Assembly (NCBI GenBank): GCA_013115125.1
Contig: JABANN010000423.1
Location: 1 to 30,280, forward strand
Direction: 5' to 3'
Origin: Perkinsus olseni
Lineage: Eukaryota > Perkinsozoa > Perkinsida
DNA length: 30,280 nt
Below, in pieces: positions 30,269 to 30,280 of this stretch; within the stretch, counting starts at the first letter, position 1; each line of letters opens with the position of its first letter. Under the pieces are notes generated by a model. The model saw nothing but the letters and a program-made list of their open reading frames with translations, was not told the DNA's origin and did no database searches. Position numbers and translations under genes: made by a program.

Positions 30269-30280
30269 GGGTGTGTAGCT
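30269..30280 (+). tRNA. tRNA-Cys-like, copy 3 (cut by window end)
   Basis: Only GGTGTGTAGCT is present. It matches the start of copy 2, including its acceptor, at the expected 359-bp spacing. Confidence 0.7.

Larger units (their letters stand above)
29550..30280 (+). repeat. tandem array of about 360-bp tRNA-Cys/tRNA-Arg units
   Basis: Unit starts at about 29550, 29910 and 30269; the third is cut by the window edge. Copies 1 and 2 are almost identical, including the 109 bp between the two tRNAs and the spacer after tRNA-Arg, so amplification was recent or the array is homogenised. Confidence 0.95.

Overview
The window reads as nuclear DNA of an intron-rich single-celled eukaryote, most likely an alveolate and plausibly a Perkinsus-like species. 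The grounds are dense GT-AG introns, mostly 42-58 nt, in almost every gene; a cyclase of the ciliate/apicomplexan type carrying a voltage-sensor domain; small mitochondrial-type and secreted proteins; and very short intergenic gaps. The species is an inference. Exon models were built by hand from splice sites, phase continuity and family motifs, so single junctions may be wrong even where the gene call is firm.

Layout. 1-2307: a CAA microsatellite, two small lysine-rich minus-strand genes, and a short divergent plus-strand gene. 2332-5003 (minus): a TPR plus GT41 glycosyltransferase of the SPINDLY type, with a tiny plus-strand gene beyond its 5' end. 5807-13922 (minus): three tandem, apparently complete eight-exon genes for Lgt-like proteins (prolipoprotein diacylglyceryl transferase family). 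In copies 2 and 3 the fifth intron has grown above 1 kb and holds further same-strand coding blocks. 14339-17174 (minus): a six-exon unknown gene, a CRAL-TRIO/Sec14-like gene with a tRNA-Pro packed inside one intron, and a small unknown gene whose stop lies 12 bp before the Sec14-like start codon. 17355-20365 (minus): two small single-membrane-span proteins, the first with a mitochondrial-type leader, and an OTU cysteine protease.

20890-22366 (plus): two related small secreted proteins with a repeated flanking motif. 22609-29165 (plus): a 30-exon, 1004-residue membrane cyclase made of a voltage-sensor domain (five arginines spaced every third residue, no pore), an ectodomain between two membrane spans, and a class III cyclase domain. 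29550-30280 (plus): a tandem array of about 360 bp units, each with a tRNA-Cys-like and a tRNA-Arg(CCU) gene.

The genes do not form one pathway. The points of greatest interest are the expanded and catalytically altered Lgt family in a eukaryote, the poreless voltage-sensor cyclase with a substituted catalytic arginine, and the intron that is little more than a tRNA gene.
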